DNA of 64,000 nt from Prorocentrum cordatum (lineage: Eukaryota > Sar > Dinophyceae > Prorocentrales > Prorocentraceae), in NCBI GenBank assembly GCA_963575745.1, contig CAUYUJ010018062.1:151629-215628 (forward strand), written 5' to 3'. The position numbers were made by a program, and so were the translations under genes. Below the pieces are notes generated by a model that ran no database searches, was not told the DNA's origin, and worked only from the letters and a program-made list of their open reading frames with translations. The first letter of the stretch is position 1, and each line of letters opens with the position of its first letter. Of this stretch, positions 17,735 to 27,565 are shown piece after piece.

Positions 17735-18870
17735 CGTGGCAGCCTTGGGGGCCTCTTGGGAGCCTCTTGGGGTCCTCTTGGGGCCTCTTTGGGGTTTCTT
17801 TGGGGCCTCTTGGGGCCTCCTGGGAACGTTTTGGGCCGTCGTGAGGCGCTCTTACGCCGTCTGGCCCCTTCGGAGGCCATCTTGGAGGCCCCTCGCGGCC
17901 GCCTTGGGGCTCTGTTGGGGTCCTCGTTGGCCGTCTTGGGGGCCTCTTGGGCCGTCTTAGGGGCCTCTTTTGGCTGTCTCGGGGGTCGTCTTGGGGCCTT
18001 CTTGGACGCTGCTCGGGCCGTCATGGCCCTCTGAGAGCCGCAAAAGGCGAGAACGCTGAAATCCTCCAAAAACAAATGGAAAATGAATGATGTTGGTTTC
18101 TGGAGGCGCTCTTTGGGGTCCTCTTGGGGCCATCTTGGGCCGTCTTGGGGGCCTCATGGACCCTTTTGGAGCCATCTTGGGCCGTTTTGTGGCCGTCTTG
18201 GGCCGTCTTGGGGCCGTCAAGGGCCGTCTTGGGGCGCTTTGGAATCCCAAGAGGCCCAAGAGCCAGAATTTGCTGATTGTCCATACGTTTCCGTAGGGTT
18301 TGAGGCCCAGAATGGGGGGCCCAGATTTGGTCGACGGTGTGGCGCGGCTCCAAGGGTACGTTGCATTAAGGTGTTCGCCGAAAAACGTTACCATTCAGGC
18401 CTCGTGGCAGCCCCTTGGGGGTTTCTTGGAAGCCTCTCGGAAGCCTCTGAGGAGCTTTTTGGGCTTCTTTTGGGCCTCTTCGGGGCCTCTTCGGGTCACT
18501 TGGGGGCGTCTTGGGCCGTTGTGGGGCGCTCTTACGCCGTCTGGTCTCCTCGGAGGCCATCTCGGAGGCCTCTTTTGGGTGTTCCTTTGGCCGTCTTTTT
18601 CCTCTCAGGCTGCTCAGGGGCCCCCTTGGGGGCCTCTTGGGCCGCTTTGGGGCCTCCTTGGAGGCTGCTTGGGCCGTCATGGCTTTCTGGGGGCCGAAAA
18701 GGTGGAGAACCCTGAAAGCAATCAACTACCAACGGAACATCAATGATTTTGGCCTCTGGAGGCGTTCTTTGGGATTTTGTTGGGGCTCTCTTGGGCCGTT
18801 TTGGGGACCTCTTGGGCCTGGGCTGTCTTTCGGGCCCGTCTAGGGGCCACGTTGAAGGCTTCCTCGGCCG
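17735..18870 (+). repeat. GGGGCCTCTT-type repeat with 663-bp tandem duplication
   Basis: Decamer-like GGGGCCTCTT and GGGCCGTCTT units dominate. CCTCGTGGCAGCC is at 17733 and 18398; GGCGCTCTTACGCCGTCTGG is at about 17852 and 18527; GGGCCGTCATGG with a following A-rich block is at about 18012 and 18674. These offsets show a duplication of about 663 bp. Two related blocks are at 35890-36065 and 55390-56000. It may form the intron after the Kazal exon. Confidence 0.85.
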
Positions 18871-19435
18871 TCGTGGTCTTCGAGAGTAAAGAATTGGAGT
18901 ATGGCGCGGACGGTAGGACCCGGCATGAGGATTTGTTCAGGCTGCTTGGGAGTATCCAGTTTTCTTCTAGGTCCTCCCGCCTTGTCATTATCCTCCTGTT
19001 ATCCTTTCCCTCTCCTGCTTCCTGTTCCTCCTTGCCCCTACGTGCGTATTTTCAGTATGTTTCTTCCTCGTGTTCCTTTTCCTCCATCCCCCTCTCCGCT
19101 TCCTCCATTTTCAGTTTCCTCTTGTGTTTCTCCGTTGTTTACGTTCTTAATGTTCTCATTGTATTTCTTATTTTTCCTCCTCCGCCTCCCCTTCCCCTTC
19201 CTCCTCCTCCTCCTCCTGTTTATGCCTCCTGTTTCTCCCTCTACATATGCTCGTTATCGTATTTTTCTGCCCCTTCGTTATCTGCCTCTTCGTCTGTCGA
19301 CTTCCTCCAGGCTCCTTCTGCTCTCAGCCCTTCTACTCCCAGCCTGTGGTGTGATGATGATGATGATGATGGAGATGCCAATGATGCTGACGACTATGGT
19401 GACGATGACGATGACGATGGTCAGGATGTTGATGT
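18871..19435. other. CT-rich stretch and short GATGATG tract, intron-like
   Basis: GTAAAGAATTGGAGTAT with GACGGTAGGACCC and ACATGAGGATTTG-like sequence (18890-18945) matches 53185-53240; both are followed by long pyrimidine-rich runs (here 18970-19330). A short GATGATG tract spans 19350-19430. No gene signal; probably intron or upstream region of the next gene. Confidence 0.55.
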
Positions 19436-20410
19436 GTGCCACGCCGAAATAGGCATACTGGTTCGAGTACCCCCCAAGCCTGTAGCAACTATGGGCCGGG
19501 TGTATGCAAGAACTGCCATAAGGGTGGGCCCGATCGGTACCGAAAAACCGGCTGCAATGATTGGAAACGAATAACGCCCGAGGAGGAGGCCGAGTATAAG
19601 CGCCGCAGGCTTCTTGAACCAGCGGCGGAGAAGCAGGAGGGAGGCGACCAGAAGAGCAAGGAGGACAAGGACAGCGAGGAGGAGACGAAAGATGACGAGG
19701 AAAAGGACGATAACGCCCACGAGGAGAAGGAGATGGAGGAGGAAAAGGAAATTGACAAGCAGGTCGGCGCCGAGCAGAGGGAGCAGGAGCGGAACTCAGA
19801 GAGCTCGGACGATGCATCGTCGAGCTCCAGTCTCCCGTCCAGGGGGGAGCTCCAGCGCAGGCTGGAATCGATGAAAAAGCTCGTCAAGGAGAAGGTCCGG
19901 CCGGCGTTCCGTCGCGTCGTCCAGGAGCGCGATGCAGCGAAAGCTGCGCTCGCGCACAAGACGGGCGAGTTGGCGTCGACGCAAGAGCAGCTGAAGACCG
20001 CGCACGGGGACCTCCGTGCGAAGGGGCGCGAGATTCAGCGCGTCCAGGAGGAGCTCGCGGAGGCCAGGACGGCGCAGACGTGGGCGCGCCGGTTGGCGTT
20101 CGAGGAGGGCCGGAGCGCGGCGGCAACGGAGCTGGGGGTGGAGCGGGGGAGGCGCGAGACGCTCAAGGAGACGTTGGACTGGGAGCGCGTCGAGGGGGAG
20201 AAGCGGAAAGCGGCGGCGCAGGCGCGCCGCGAGGCAGGCGGCAAAGACAGCGGCAAGGGAGTTGACGAGGACGGCGGCAAGGAGACCGGCCAGGACCGCG
20301 GCAAGTGGCAGGAAAAGGGCAGCGGCAAGGGGAAGGAAAAGGACGGCGGGAAGGGAGAGGACAAGGGCGGCGGGAAGGGGAAGGACAAGTACGGCGGGAA
20401 GAAGTCGTGA
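19436..20410 (+). CDS. Coiled-coil protein with Cys motif and Gly/Lys tail
   Basis: A 324-residue frame ends at TGA 20408-20410. Near the start is a Cys cluster, CSNYGPGVCKNCHKGG then RYRKTGCNDWKR, which could bind zinc. Residues about 45-110 are strongly acidic and charged. Then follow a Ser run, and about 130 residues with heptad-like spacing, for example RLESMKKLVKEKV, ERDAAKAALAHKTGELAS and EIQRVQEELAEA, a probable coiled coil. The last 60 residues are rich in GGK, GKG and GKD units. The 5' border is uncertain: the ATG at 19436 follows an ATG-type tract, and CCAAGCCTGTAG at 19472-19483 could be an acceptor, making this a terminal exon. The family is not recognised. Gly/Lys-rich tails also occur in the ORF1 of the LINE at 42.9 kb, so a retroelement origin is possible. 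Sequence complexity and frame continuity support a real gene. Confidence 0.6.
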   Translation: MPRRNRHTGSSTPQACSNYGPGVCKNCHKGGPDRYRKTGCNDWKRITPEEEAEYKRRRLLEPAAEKQEGGDQKSKEDKDSEEETKDDEEKDDNAHEEKEMEEEKEIDKQVGAEQREQERNSESSDDASSSSSLPSRGELQRRLESMKKLVKEKVRPAFRRVVQERDAAKAALAHKTGELASTQEQLKTAHGDLRAKGREIQRVQEELAEARTAQTWARRLAFEEGRSAAATELGVERGRRETLKETLDWERVEGEKRKAAAQARREAGGKDSGKGVDEDGGKETGQDRGKWQEKGSGKGKEKDGGKGEDKGGGKGKDKYGGKKS

Positions 20411-20479
20411 GACCGCCGGGTCGGCGCCCCGCGGGGCGGCGCGAAATCTAAGGAGGGGTTGAGGCAAGGGCGGTCGACG

Positions 20480-20760
20480 AATTGTGTCGCTTTTTTTGTT
20501 ATTGATTTCCTATGGATTTTCCATTATTCGTATTGTTGTCTTATGGATTTCCTATGGATGTTCAACGACGCCTATGGTTTTCCTACGGGTGTCCTATGGA
20601 TGTTCAACGATTCCTATGGTTTTCCTTGTGATTTCTAACGATTCCTATGGTCTTCCTGTTGATTTCCTGAGGAGTTTCAACGATTCCCTTTTGTTCCGAT
20701 TGATTTATTGTGGATGTTTAACGATTCCTATGGTTGCCCTATGATTTCTTAATTTGTGTT
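20480..20760. repeat. Degenerate TTCCTATGG.TTTCCT repeat
   Basis: TCCTATGG and ACGATTCCTATGG recur about every 20-40 bases, with GATTTCCTATGGATGTTCAA at two places. AT-richer than its surroundings and directly downstream of the coiled-coil gene. Confidence 0.75.
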
Positions 20761-20964
20761 CACAAATAGACGGCGGTTGGGAAAAGAATGGACGGCGGAA
20801 AGGCCACCGAGCGACATGCGGGCGCAGGTGCCCGCATGTCGCTGGGGGTTGTTGTAAGCATAGTGGTACTTGCTTATCAAATCACATCACACTTTTGTGT
20901 TTCTTGTTGTTGGGGCGTTATTTTCTTCATCAGGGTTGCATTGTTGTTTCTGTTGTCACGCACA
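20761..20964. other. Unassigned
   Basis: Contains an imperfect palindrome of GACATGCGGGCGC / GTGCCCGCATGTC at about 20812-20840. No gene seen. Confidence 0.5.
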
Positions 20965-21102
20965 TATGATCCTCCATCCTCCTTCCCGTCCTCCTCCTCG
21001 TCCTCCTCGTCCTACTCCTCCTCCTCTGCCTCCGCCTCCTCCTCCGCCTCCGCTTCCGCCTCCGCCTCCTCCTCCTCCTCCTCCTCCTCCTCCTCCTCCT
21101 CC
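20965..21102. repeat. TCC/CTC tract abutting assembly gap
   Basis: Pyrimidine trinucleotide tract interrupted by CCGCCT variants, ending exactly at the gap. Its true length is unknown. Confidence 0.9.
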
Positions 21103-21202
21103 NNNNNNNNNNNNNNNNNNNNNNNNNNNNNNNNNNNNNNNNNNNNNNNNNNNNNNNNNNNNNNNNNNNNNNNNNNNNNNNNNNNNNNNNNNNNNNNNNN
21201 NN
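21103..21202. other. Assembly gap, 100 N
   Basis: Exactly 100 undetermined bases between a CTC tract and a T run. The round number indicates a placeholder, not a measured length. Confidence 0.99.
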
Positions 21203-21641
21203 TTTTTTCCCTCCTGACTTTGGCGTCGATGAACAAAAACACCCTGACCTTCTGGGAGGGGACCCAGGTCAGGAGGGCCAAGGATCATTCGGGATCGGGG
21301 GTCTTTTCTGCAGATGTGTACGGTAGCTCCGCGCGGCGTCGACGCGCGCAAAGGCTGTTGACACGGCGTCGATCGTTCAACTTTGAATCGATCGCGGCCC
21401 ATATTATGTAAGGTTGAACTTCGTCAGGTCCAACGTCGTTACGATGTGCTCGGCCCTTCCGCGTTGCAAATTTCAACCTTGAACGCCTTCGCCGGCGTCG
21501 CTTGCGCGCCAACGCCGCATGAACTTACCGTATCATACCACACCGCCCAGATCGATTACCTCGAATGTGAAGGCGGGGACCTAAGTTTGGCTACGTCTTC
21601 ACTGTGTTCTCACAGTGTTCGGGGTTCTACAGGGGAACAAA
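21203..21641. other. Unassigned
   Basis: Single-copy sequence. A frame reading through 21385-21640 has no recognisable motif. CACTGTGTTCTCACAGTGTTC at about 21600 is a small inverted repeat. Confidence 0.3.
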
Positions 21642-21759
21642 CAATGACATAAACATAAAAACCCAGAGGTCCGCGCGGATTAAGCGCGCCAAGGAGGGGG
21701 CTCCAGCGCCGATCCGAGAAATCCGTGTGAACCTCCGAGTTGTTATGTTACGTCATTGT
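21642..21759. mobile_element. Foldback family F1, copy 4 (shortest, clearest ends)
   Basis: The ends CAATGACATAAACATAA and TTATGTTACGTCATTG are inverted repeats, which defines the family termini best. The stem AGGTCCGCGCGGATT pairs with AATCCGTGTGAACCTC. About 118 bp; the GC-rich loop is reduced. Confidence 0.85.
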
Positions 21760-21814
21760 TCGTTCCCTCATTCTCTCATTCTCGGGGAGGCGTGGTTCGT
21801 CCTTCTTGGTCCTA

Positions 21815-22435
21815 TTGAAGGCAGGAGGAGGAGCAGGGTCAGGAGCAGGAGGAGGAGGAGCACGAGGAGGAGGAGGAGCAGGAGCAGGGGGAGGAGGGGG
21901 AGGAGGAGGAGGAGGAGGAGGAGGAGGAGGAGGAGGAGGAGGAGGAGGAGGCGGCGGCAGGAGAGGCAGAGCAGGAGGAGGAGGAGGAGGAGGAGGAGGG
22001 AGGAGGAGGAGGAGGAGGAGGAGGGGAGGGGGAGGAGGTGGAGGGGGAGCAGGAGGAGAGAGGGGAGTGAGAGGAGGGGGAGGAGGAGGAGGGGAGGAGG
22101 AGGAGAAGGAGGAGGAGGAGGAGGAGAAAGGAGGAGGAGGAAGGAGGAGGAGCAGGAGGAGGAGGAGGAGGAGGAGGGAGGAGGAGGAGGAGGAGGCGCA
22201 GGAGCACGGGGAGGAGGAGGAGGGGGAGGAGGAGCGAGGAGGAGGAGGAGGAGGAGGAGGAGGAGGAGGAGGAGGAGGGGAGGAGGAGCAGGCGGAGGAG
22301 GAGGAGGCGGAAAAGGAGGAAGAGCAGGAGCAGGTAGCAGGAGCAGGAGGAGGAGGAGCAGGAGGAGGAGCATGAGCAGGAGGAGCAGGAGCAGGAGCAG
22401 GAGCAGGAGGAGGAGGAGGGAGGAGGAGTGATGGA
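21815..22435. repeat. GGA/GGAGCA purine tract
   Basis: About 620 bp of GGA with GCA and GGG interruptions. The long Gly/Arg/Glu frames and antisense Pro/Ser/Leu frames are tract artefacts. Confidence 0.95.
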
Positions 22436-22630
22436 GTGAAAGAGGGAAGGCCCCCTTCCCAGAAGGCCCTGCTGGAGGCTTGTCTCTCGCGACCATCATG
22501 CCAGGATGGGCCCTGGGAGGGGCCCGCAGGCCCCCTCCGAGCGGCCGTTGTCTTGGCCCGGCGAAGGAGAGCCGCCGCCGTCTCCCCTGGCTTTCCTCTT
22601 AGGGTTTCCGCGGCGCGCCCAGGGGGGGGA
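22436..22630. mobile_element. F3-related segment, left of purine tract
   Basis: CCTTCCCAGAAGGCC, then GGCCCGGCGAAGG, GAGAGCCGCCGCCGTCTCCC and GGCGCGCCCAGGG. The last part is repeated at 23140-23225 on the other side of the purine tract. Confidence 0.6.
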
Positions 22631-23105
22631 GGAGGAGAAGGAGGAGGAGGAGGAGGAGGAGGAGGAGGAGGAGGAGGAGGAGGATTGAGGATGGGAGGAG
22701 GAGGATGAGGAGGAGAGGAGGAGGAGGAGGATGAGGAGGAGGGGAGGAGGAGAGCAGGAGGAGGAGAGCAGGATGGGAGGAGGCGGAGGAGGAGCAGGAG
22801 GAGGAGGAGGCAGCGAGCAAGGACGGAGGGGGACGAGGAGGAGGAGGAGGAGGAGGAGGAGGAGGAGGAGGAGGAGGAGGAGGGAGGGAGGGGCAGGAGG
22901 ATGGAGGAGGAGGAGGAGGAGGAGGAAGAGGAAGAGCAGAAGAGGAGGAGGAGGAGGAGGAGGAGGAGGAGCAGGAGCAGGGGGGAGGAGGCGGAGGAGG
23001 AAGCGCAGGAGCAGGAGCAGGAGCAGGACGAGGAGGAGGAGGAGAAGGAGGAGGAGCAGGAGGAGGAGGATGAGGAGCAGCAGGAGGAGACGGAGGGGGG
23101 AGGAG
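22631..23105. repeat. GGA purine tract, second block
   Basis: About 475 bp of GGA with GCA and GAT interruptions, bracketed by the two F3-related segments. Confidence 0.95.
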
Positions 23106-23250
23106 GAGAAGGACAAGGCTTCCCAGATGGTTTGGAAATTGTTGGCCCGGCGGAGGGAGAGCCGAAGCCGTCTTCCCTCATGGCTCTCTCCTTCGAGTTT
23201 CGGCGGCGAGCCCAGGGTGGGGAGTGAGAAGGAGAAGGCTTATGCTTTCC
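23106..23250. mobile_element. F3-related segment, right of purine tract
   Basis: GGCCCGGCGGAGG, GAGAGCCGAAGCCGTCTTCC and GGCGGCGAGCCCAGGGTGGG parallel 22550-22630 in direct orientation, followed by GTGAGAAGGAGAAGGC, the F3 terminus. Confidence 0.65.
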
Positions 23251-23261
23251 CATCGTACTCA

Positions 23262-23430
23262 ACGACCGCCTCCCAGAAATAGTTTCGAGCAAAAGTGTCG
23301 AAACAATGTCGAACGAGTATGGCCTCTCGGGGCCCGACACGTTACTCTCCAGGTTCGGTACTTTCTTCCTTGGTGCTCGAAATTCTTCCTGGTGGTCCAG
23401 GCTAAAGTAGGTTGGCGCATGACAAGAGAG
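23262..23430 (-). mobile_element. Dispersed foldback element W, copy 3
   Basis: On the complement it reads CATGCGCCAACCTACTTTAG, then AATTTCGAGCACC and GGGCCCCGAGAGGCC, ending near TTTCGAGCAAAAG and AAATAGTTTCGAG. Reverse orientation relative to copies 1, 2 and 5. Confidence 0.75.
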
Positions 23431-23506
23431 GGCCTTCCCAGATTGCTTGGACTTCCCCCGGCCTTCTGAGAAGTGCCGGAAGCTGCCCCGAAGATAAGGA
23501 AACAAC
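23431..23506. mobile_element. F3 fragment
   Basis: GGGCCTTCCCAGATTGCTTG, CGGCCTTCTGAGAAGTGCCG and GGAAGCTGCC. It lies between W copy 3 and F1 copy 5, so three families abut here. Confidence 0.6.
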
Positions 23507-23682
23507 CAATGCCATGAACATTACAACTCGGAGTTCCGCGCGGATTGCTGAGATCGTCGCTGCACCCCCCCTCCCGGGCGCTCTCCGCACGCCAGGGGCG
23601 GCGCCGGAGGCGCCGCCAGGAGACCCCAGCGCCGATTCTAGGGATCCGCGCGGACCTCTGACTTGTTATGTTTATGTCGTTG
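23507..23682. mobile_element. Foldback family F1, copy 5
   Basis: The ends CAATGCCATGAACATTACAA and TTGTTATGTTTATGTCGTTG are inverted repeats; GAGTTCCGCGCGGATT pairs with GATCCGCGCGGACCTC. The loop has GGCGGCGCCGGAGGCGCCGC. About 176 bp. Confidence 0.85.
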
Positions 23683-23839
23683 ATTCTCCTTTCAAAAAAC
23701 AAACAAGTCCTACCTCCCCCCTGGACTTATGGACCCCCCACGAACTTAAGCAAAACACATGCGATTTTGATCCCATGTTCATCCTACCCGCGAATTCATA
23801 CCATCCCAACCAAACCGGTATCGCCCCCCCTCGGCTCCC

Positions 23840-24215
23840 TGGCAAATAATACCACGCGCGCGCACCAGCTTATCAAAAGTCATCGGATTATTAAGAATCC
23901 CTTGCCAAAAAACGGGACGAAATGCACACGCGCGCGTCGTCGCGCGCGCATGGCGAAATCATTCAACAATTTGTGGTTTCGGGAGGATTTCAAAATCGAT
24001 GGTCCAAAACACATAAAAAACGCGTGCGCGCTCTTGCAAATTCTTAAGACAAACAGGTTTCTGGCACAAAATAATATAAACAACTGCCAAACGGGCTTCG
24101 CGCGCGCATGTCGAAATCGTTCGTGCGCCCTTGCGCGCGTGCTGGGGTGGGACGTCCGTGTTAAATAATACCATGCGAACCACTCTCGCGCGTCTGCCGC
24201 GCGCGCAAATCGAAT
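23840..24215. other. Mosaic of AT-rich DNA and CGCGCGC blocks
   Basis: AAATAATACCA followed by GCG occurs at 23843 and 24163, about 320 bp apart, suggesting a direct repeat. Between them AT-rich stretches alternate with CGCGCGCGCA-type blocks, and GCGCATG.CGAAATC occurs twice (about 23946 and 24106). No coding assignment. Confidence 0.5.
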
Positions 24216-24629
24216 TCCTTCGAACACCCTCACCACCGACGCGGAGACGCTGTCATCGTCGTCGGCGTGATCAGCATCGGCGCCGTCACTGGCTGCCCCG
24301 TCGTCGCTGTCGGCGTCGTCACCAGCATCGCTACTGTCATCATCGTGTCTACCGTTGTCGACGTTGTCATGACAATTAACGCGGCCGCCCAAGTCGCCGA
24401 CTCGCACTGAAGTGCCCGCTGGGACGTGCCGAGCGGTCTGTGCCACCGCGTTCGCGTAGATCGCCCCAAACTTGGTGACCAATGCGCGCGCGCGAGCATG
24501 CGCGGGCTAGCGCGGCCGCAGAGATGCACCAGCCAACACCCAGCACTCATCGCAATGGCTCCCGCATGGGTTTTGCAAACCAGCAGTGGAGTTGACAACT
24601 TCAGGTTCGGCAACTGACTTGTTCCCACA
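24216..24629. other. GTCATCGTC-rich spacer, unassigned
   Basis: Imperfect TCGTC/CATCG units (24240-24370), then single-copy sequence with GCGCGCGC. A minus-strand frame gives an Asp-rich peptide. No domain seen. Confidence 0.3.
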
Positions 24630-24735
24630 GAAGAGACAGAACACTTCTCGGAAGGCGCGGGAGCTTCTGAGAAGTCCCGACGCCTTCTAAGGAGGCCTCC
24701 TGCTTCTCACGTGCCCCCCTCGCTCGCCGCCGGGA
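24630..24735. mobile_element. Dispersed repeat F3, copy
   Basis: CACTTCTCGGAAGGCGCGGG, CTTCTGAGAAGTCCC and GCTTCTCACGTGCCCCCCTC, then CGCTCGCCGCCG, the F3 right terminus. Confidence 0.7.
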
Positions 24736-24775
24736 GATGGGGCAGGATGTGAGCAGGACCGGGTCTTACACGGCG

Positions 24776-24890
24776 AAAGGAGGAGGAAGGAGGAGGAGGA
24801 GGAAGGAGGAGGAGGTGGAGAGAGGAGGAGGAGGAGGAGGAGGAGGAGGAAGAGGAGGAGAAGGAGGAGCAGGAGGAGGACAAGAAGCAT
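24776..24890. repeat. GGA purine tract
   Basis: Short GGA tract with AGG interruptions. Confidence 0.9.
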
Positions 24891-26285
24891 GAGGAAAACG
24901 AGGATGAAAGCGACGAAAGTAAACGGGTCTTACACGAGTTGGCGACCTTCCGCGGCGGCTCACGCTGGCCGCCGGCGCGGCACGCTGAATCGGAAACGAA
25001 GACGACTGCGCGCCAATGCCCGCGCAGTAAGACCTGTTCGTCGTTCGCCGCCCAGGCGAGCACGAAGAGCTCGGGGACCTCTTGGGGCTGGCAGCCCCTG
25101 GAACTACATCGGGAGCGGCTGCCGTTTGGGAGCGCGGCTGGGAAGCTACGAGACCGCTGCCGCCAGGACGCTCTGGAGCATCCCGTTCGTGCGGAATCCT
25201 AGGCTGCCCGGCCGTTCCCTCGCATGCTGGCCCTCGACATCTTCTGCAAACCTGGAGCGGGGCACCCACTTGGGCCGTCGACAAGGGTGTGAGGGCCTCC
25301 GTAGAGGCCCCGAGGGCCTGACCAGGTCCCCAGGAGCCTCCGATGAGGCCTCGGGGAACTAAAAAAGAGAGGGCTCTCGCATTGAGAGGTTCCGTTGTGC
25401 TTAGCCTGCGACAAGTCTCTCGGTGGCTCCAGCGCCTGGGAAGAGCAGGGGCCCGAAGCTGAACGACATGCGCGCGGGTGGAGGAAATAACGCGGTGATT
25501 GCGCCCTTCGCCGGCTTGGTGTGTTGCTCCGCGTCGGCGCCCCTCTCCCTCCGTACCATTCTATGATTCTTCTGTCCTGGTGGCTGTGCGCTTTTTGGGC
25601 GTGCTCTGTTGGGCTGCATGACGTTCTCCGGGGGCGTGTTGCCACGAGGCGGCGGCGGCAACGTCACCCCTCGCCGGGGAGCCGCTGAACTCGGGTTTTG
25701 TTTCGTGGTCAGCGCCTGGTCGAGATGTGTGGTAGGCGGGGCGGCAGTGGCTCATGGACATCGTGCGCTCCGCTCGCAGACAAACAAAAAACAATGAACT
25801 CCGCGGCAATCCGTGTAGCGCGGGGGGTAGCGGACCGCTCACCCATCCTGCCATCCCAAGGGGATGCGAAGCCCGTGTGAGCGGGACAGGGTGGGCACTG
25901 AGGGGCCATCACAGGCACTTCCAACCCAACTCTGAGAACCATCAGGAAAAAGCTCTTTCTGGAACAACAACATCATGGATCCTCGCACTTACCGTCCCCT
26001 TCAACGCGGCTCGGGGCAGGATCCGCATCATAGCGGTCCTCCAGGTCGGCATCGTAGCCGCCTCATAACGGCCGACCAATGGAACATACTTCGCTGAGTC
26101 CACTCTATGTGTAGCATGGTAAAAACGTGATATGTTCAACACGTGGACCTCCGCGGATGTGGAGGAAAGCAAGCGTTTCCTGCAGGGTCGTTTTCGGATG
26201 GCCCCAGTGCCCGTCAGGGCCCCCCCCAGGAACCGAAACCTGCAACACAAACTTCTCGCCAGGCTTCTACATCGCCATCGTCGTC
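24891..26285. other. 1.4 kb without a supported gene
   Basis: Several frames are open for 80-150 codons. A minus-strand frame near 25100-24930 reads EVPELFVLAWAANDEQVL and HWRAVVFVSDSAC, more protein-like than its surroundings, but it has no recognised domain and runs into the GGA tract. Just before the GTC tract a forward frame reads CNTNFSPGFYIAIVVSVVIL, a possible membrane helix extended by poly-Val. I cannot decide on either. Confidence 0.25.
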
Positions 26286-26297
26286 TCCGTGGTCATC

Positions 26298-26354
<57 letters not shown>

Positions 26355-26358
26355 TTTC
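26286..26358. repeat. GTC trinucleotide tract
   Basis: Uninterrupted CGTCGTCGTC for about 65 bp. One frame gives poly-Val continuing a hydrophobic segment. Confidence 0.95.
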
Positions 26359-26379
26359 GGCTGCACCCCAGGGCGACAC

Positions 26380-26435
26380 TAGGGTTAGGTCGGGCATGTC
26401 CCCCTACAGGCGGATTCTCGGCCAAGAATGTAGAG
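26380..26435. mobile_element. Foldback element F2, truncated end
   Basis: GTTAGGTCGGGCATGTCCCC then CTACAGGCGGATT and GGCCAAGAATG: one F2 terminus and adjoining interior. The second terminus is missing. Confidence 0.65.
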
Positions 26436-26539
26436 CTACGTAGCACCCCGCAATTGCGGATAAGAGTGAGGGGGCGGGCGCGGGCGACGCGGGCGTCGTC
26501 GAGCCGGCGGACCTCGTGGCCCCCACCTTCCCTGTCGAT

Positions 26540-26985
26540 GGCGCTCTCCTCCTCCTCCTCCTCCTCCTCCTCCTCCTCCTCCTCCTCTTCCTCCTCCTCC
26601 TCCTCGATCTCATCGTCAGCGTCATTCCTCCCTCCTCCACCTCGAGCACTCCTCCTCCGTCCGCCTCATATTCCGCGTCCTACCTCGCCCCCCCTCGCCC
26701 CTTCCATCATCGTGTCCTCCCATTGTCGTCCGCCCCCTCATCGGCCCTCATTCATCGTCCCCCATGTCGTCATCATCATCTTCCCCCCTCACCGCCCCTA
26801 CCTCTCACCCCTTCTCCCCCTCCTCGTCCTCCTCCTCCTCCTCCTCCTCCTCCTCCTCCTCCTCCTCCTCCTCCTCCTCTTTCTCCACATTCTCCTTACA
26901 TCCTCTCTTCTTTCGCGTCCTCCTCGTCCCCTGTTTACTCCTCCTGCCTCCCCCTCCTTTCCCAAGATAACGGCAACGCAATCCT
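26540..26985. repeat. CTC/CCT-rich tract with interruptions
   Basis: Pure CTC runs at 26548-26612 and 26818-26880, separated by C-rich sequence with CATC units. Confidence 0.85.
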
Positions 26986-27130
26986 TTTTTCCACTTTATG
27001 CTCCCCGACTTCTCTGATCAAGGCAACTCGCCAGGGCAAAGTTGCTGGACGGGCTGGCGTGGATGCGCGGGGCTTGAAGAGGTCGTTGCGGGCTCAGACG
27101 GCATGCAAAAATCCGCCGCCGCGCTTGTGC
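26986..27130. other. Unassigned
   Basis: Short single-copy spacer. No signal. Confidence 0.3.
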
Positions 27131-27565
27131 GGCATTGGTTTGTTCAGTGAACGTGGTTTGGGTCTCGGGTGGGTCGCGGGTTCTCCACCTCCACCTGGAA
27201 GGGATGCAAAAGCAGCTCGCCGCAGGCGCCCAAAAATTTGGGTTGTACACTGAACGTGGTTTGGGTCGCGGGTGGGCCGCGGGTTCTCCACCGGGAGCGA
27301 ATGCAAAAGATGCCCGCCGCAGGCGCCGAAAAAATTGGTGTGTACCCTGAACGTGGTCGCAGGTGGGCCGCGGGCTCTCCACCTGAAACGAATGCAAAAG
27401 ATGCCCGCCGCAGGCGCCGAAAAATGTGGTTTGTACCCTGAACGTGGTTTGGGTCGCGGGATGGTCGCGAGTTCGTCGCGGGGTGGGTCGCGGGCTCTCC
27501 ACCTGGAAGGAATGGAAAAAAGCCCGCCGCAGGCGCCGGAAATTATGGTTTGTACCTTGAACGTG
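27130..27565 (+). repeat. ~100-bp tandem repeat, about 4.5 units
   Basis: ACGTGGTTTGGGTCGCGGGT or near recurs at 27150, 27253, 27351, 27442 and 27561, with GAATGCAAAAGATGCCCGCC and GCAGGCGCCGAAAAA in each unit. Unit length varies from 91 to 119 bp. Confidence 0.85.

Noticed and set aside
21748-23505. A 585-codon minus-strand frame rich in Pro, Ser and Leu
   Set aside because: It reads through two GGA tracts, F3 segments and W copy 3; no coherent protein.
25082-25360. Candidate exon reading EVPELFVLAWAANDEQVL on the minus strand
   Set aside because: Protein-like for about 50 residues, but no family, no splice sites and it runs into a GGA tract; listed only as a possibility.
26127-26360. Membrane protein with a poly-Val helix
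   Set aside because: The Val run is the GTC tract in one frame; only the preceding 15 residues look like a membrane segment.
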